A stretch of 64,000 nucleotides of DNA from Epiperipatus broadwayi. Its lineage: Eukaryota > Onychophora > Udeonychophora > Euonychophora > Peripatidae. The notes beneath the pieces are model-generated. The model worked only from the letters and a program-made list of their open reading frames with translations. It was not told the origin of the DNA and did no database searches. Each line of letters begins with the position of its first letter. The stretch's first letter is position 1. This document shows positions 62,481 through 64,000 of this stretch, in pieces. A program made the translations under genes and the position numbers. The DNA lies in NCBI GenBank assembly GCA_028023455.1, contig JAQFVV010012442.1:310001-374000 (forward strand). Reading direction: 5' to 3'.

Positions 62481-63990
62481 CATGTTTAGTGAGAATATGG
62501 ATGATTATAGTATTTCTGAGGATTTGGGAGGCATCTCCTGATATGCAGACTCTGTAACTCAGTGTAGAATTAAAAGAGAAGATAGCTTTGTGTACAGTTA
62601 ACCCAGAAAAAGCCAAAGTAACGAAAAATGTATTTGAAATGGATTCATATCAACTCTGTTTGAGGTTAGCACAAAAACTAAGTGATATGATGCAAGGTAA
62701 CATGACAGATGCAAAATTTAAGTAGTCAGTTAGGAAGTCAGATACAAAATTTAAATTATGAATTTAGTAATCAAATGCAAGAGACAAAAGAAATTTATCA
62801 AAATCCAGTGCAGGAAATACAAGAATATAAAAGGCCTATTGAATTAATTGGCAATAATGAGGCAAATAAAGAAATAGTTAATAAACCTATTGAAGTAATC
62901 ATAGATGTTTAGATGGAAAATAAGCAGTCCATCACTTTAGTACCCAAAGAAATCCAGTTATCTTTTGGGAAAATTATTCCAGATAGTGAATTGATTCATA
63001 AAGAAGTATAATTTCATAAAGAATCTGTTGAATTAATTATGAAATAATTTGAAATAAATATATCATCTGTTGAGTTAATAAAGAATATGGAAGAAGATAA
63101 ACCATTGATTGATTTAGCAGATGAGGAAAAGTTGCAAAGTAATCAACTAATTAAGAAAGAGGTTGAACTAATAGATGAAGACCCAAAATAATCAAAAAGG
63201 TGTGTTAAAATAGGTAGTGAAAACTTGAAGTAGTTAATAAAAAATTGAAAGAATATAAAGAACCCATAAAATTGACTAATAAACATATAGATGAGAATGA
63301 GGAGATAAAGAAGAAAGATCTGTTTGGTGTTGAGATGAAATTAGATTCTAAAAATTTCAATGATAGTATTCTGAAATTAGGAGAGGAGGATATAATTGTG
63401 GAAAAAGTAACAAATATTGAGAAAGGCTTTAATGAAGATGTAGAAAGTAAGAAAAATATTAAGGAAAAAATGATTTATGTAGATATAAAATATCCAGAGG
63501 TTTTAGAAAATGAATTATTAAAAGTTGTGGATATTGCAAGTAAAAAATTTAAAAAACAATTTAAAGAATATACATTTAGGTTGTACTCTTCAATGTTTAG
63601 ATATGGATGTAAATTAATCTTTACCAAGAGCTATATCCAAAGATGGTTATAATTTAGTCTCTATTCTAAGATACATGAAAGGAGAAATGAGTCAAAATAA
63701 AAATGAAGGCAAGGTAAAGATAAAATTGAAATTTGGATGTGAATATGACATTAAGGAATATTGTCTTAGTAGGATATGAAATAGAGAGAAAAGGAGAGGT
63801 AAGACTGGAGTAAAATTTAAAATTAATAGTGAAAAGAGAAATCCAATAAATTGTCTTATAAGAAGTATTGATTTAATAAAGAATTCTGGAAAAATCAAAG
63901 TTAGGCTTACAATGATCCATAATATGCTATTTAAAAGCATCTTTAAACAAAATGGTAATTCAGTAAGAAACTTAGATAAAGCCAAAGCTA
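62481..63990 (+). pseudogene. broken coding region of unknown type, probably retroelement-derived
   Basis: From ATG 62481 coding-like sequence runs over 1.5 kb in changing frames, with stops at several places (for example 62538 and 62911). Open pieces are 62709-62912 and 63245-63652. The encoded sequence is Lys/Glu/Ile-rich, with repeated short elements of the kind PIELI, SVELI and EVELIDE, spaced irregularly, and a DSYQLCLRLAQKLSDMMQ segment near 62641. It may be a gag or ORF1 relative, or a decayed low-complexity host protein. It runs to the right edge of the window. No known domain is recognised. Confidence 0.35.
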
Positions 63991-64000
63991 AGCTCAAGAC

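Overview
This is a very AT-rich piece of animal nuclear DNA, probably from an invertebrate. The reasons are GT-AG spliced exons, AATAAA signals, Ty3/gypsy-type LTR elements, a Penelope-like element (PLE) with a GIY-YIG nuclease, a non-LTR reverse transcriptase tail of a type I associate with arthropods such as ticks, and many (AT)n arrays. I cannot name the species. There are no bacterial genes, tRNAs, rRNAs or CRISPR arrays.

Most of the window is a mosaic of long, mostly non-coding units that look like very large LTRs, nested in or joined through (AT)n arrays. I use three working family names. F1 is 2.2 kb with TGTAACG...CGTTACA ends: copy 1 at 266-2474 followed by a PBS-like site and a gag ORF (2759-3790), an inverted partial copy at 5174-6451, and a pair at 18210-20414 and 21142-23351 that look like the two LTRs of one element. 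F2 is about 3 kb with TGAAAC...TACA ends: 6548-14086 and 34354-43174, each interrupted by an F3 unit, and a diverged copy at about 15064-18203. F3 is 4.3-5.8 kb with TGTRC...GGKTACA ends: 7451-11795, 23372-28657, 35148-40603 and inverted 46830-52625, each with a TATA box about 0.9-1.0 kb from its TG end. The unit ends repeatedly abut (AT)n arrays, and many of these arrays are cores of palindromes because a short flanking sequence is mirrored on the other side.

Other elements: a decayed Ty3/gypsy element with recognisable gag, protease, RT, RNase H and integrase (29370-34080); a head-to-head inverted dimer of a PLE 3' half with arms of about 950 bp (44385-46383), one arm still carrying an open GIY-YIG reading frame; a non-LTR retrotransposon graveyard with a duplicated and inverted 320-bp unit (57900-60790); and a broken coding stretch of unknown type at the right edge (62481-63990). 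Two (AAT)n arrays of about 185-190 bp lie at 50161 and 53597.

The only likely host gene is on the minus strand: a penultimate exon (44034-44372) and a terminal exon (43252-43451) with matching splice phases, a stop codon and AATAAA. The PLE dimer ends just upstream of its splice acceptor. I do not recognise the protein. The theme of the window is inverted duplication at every scale, from 8-bp arms around AT arrays, to a 39-bp hairpin, a 120-bp PBS-centred hairpin and 950-bp PLE arms, which suggests recurrent fold-back or template-switch events.
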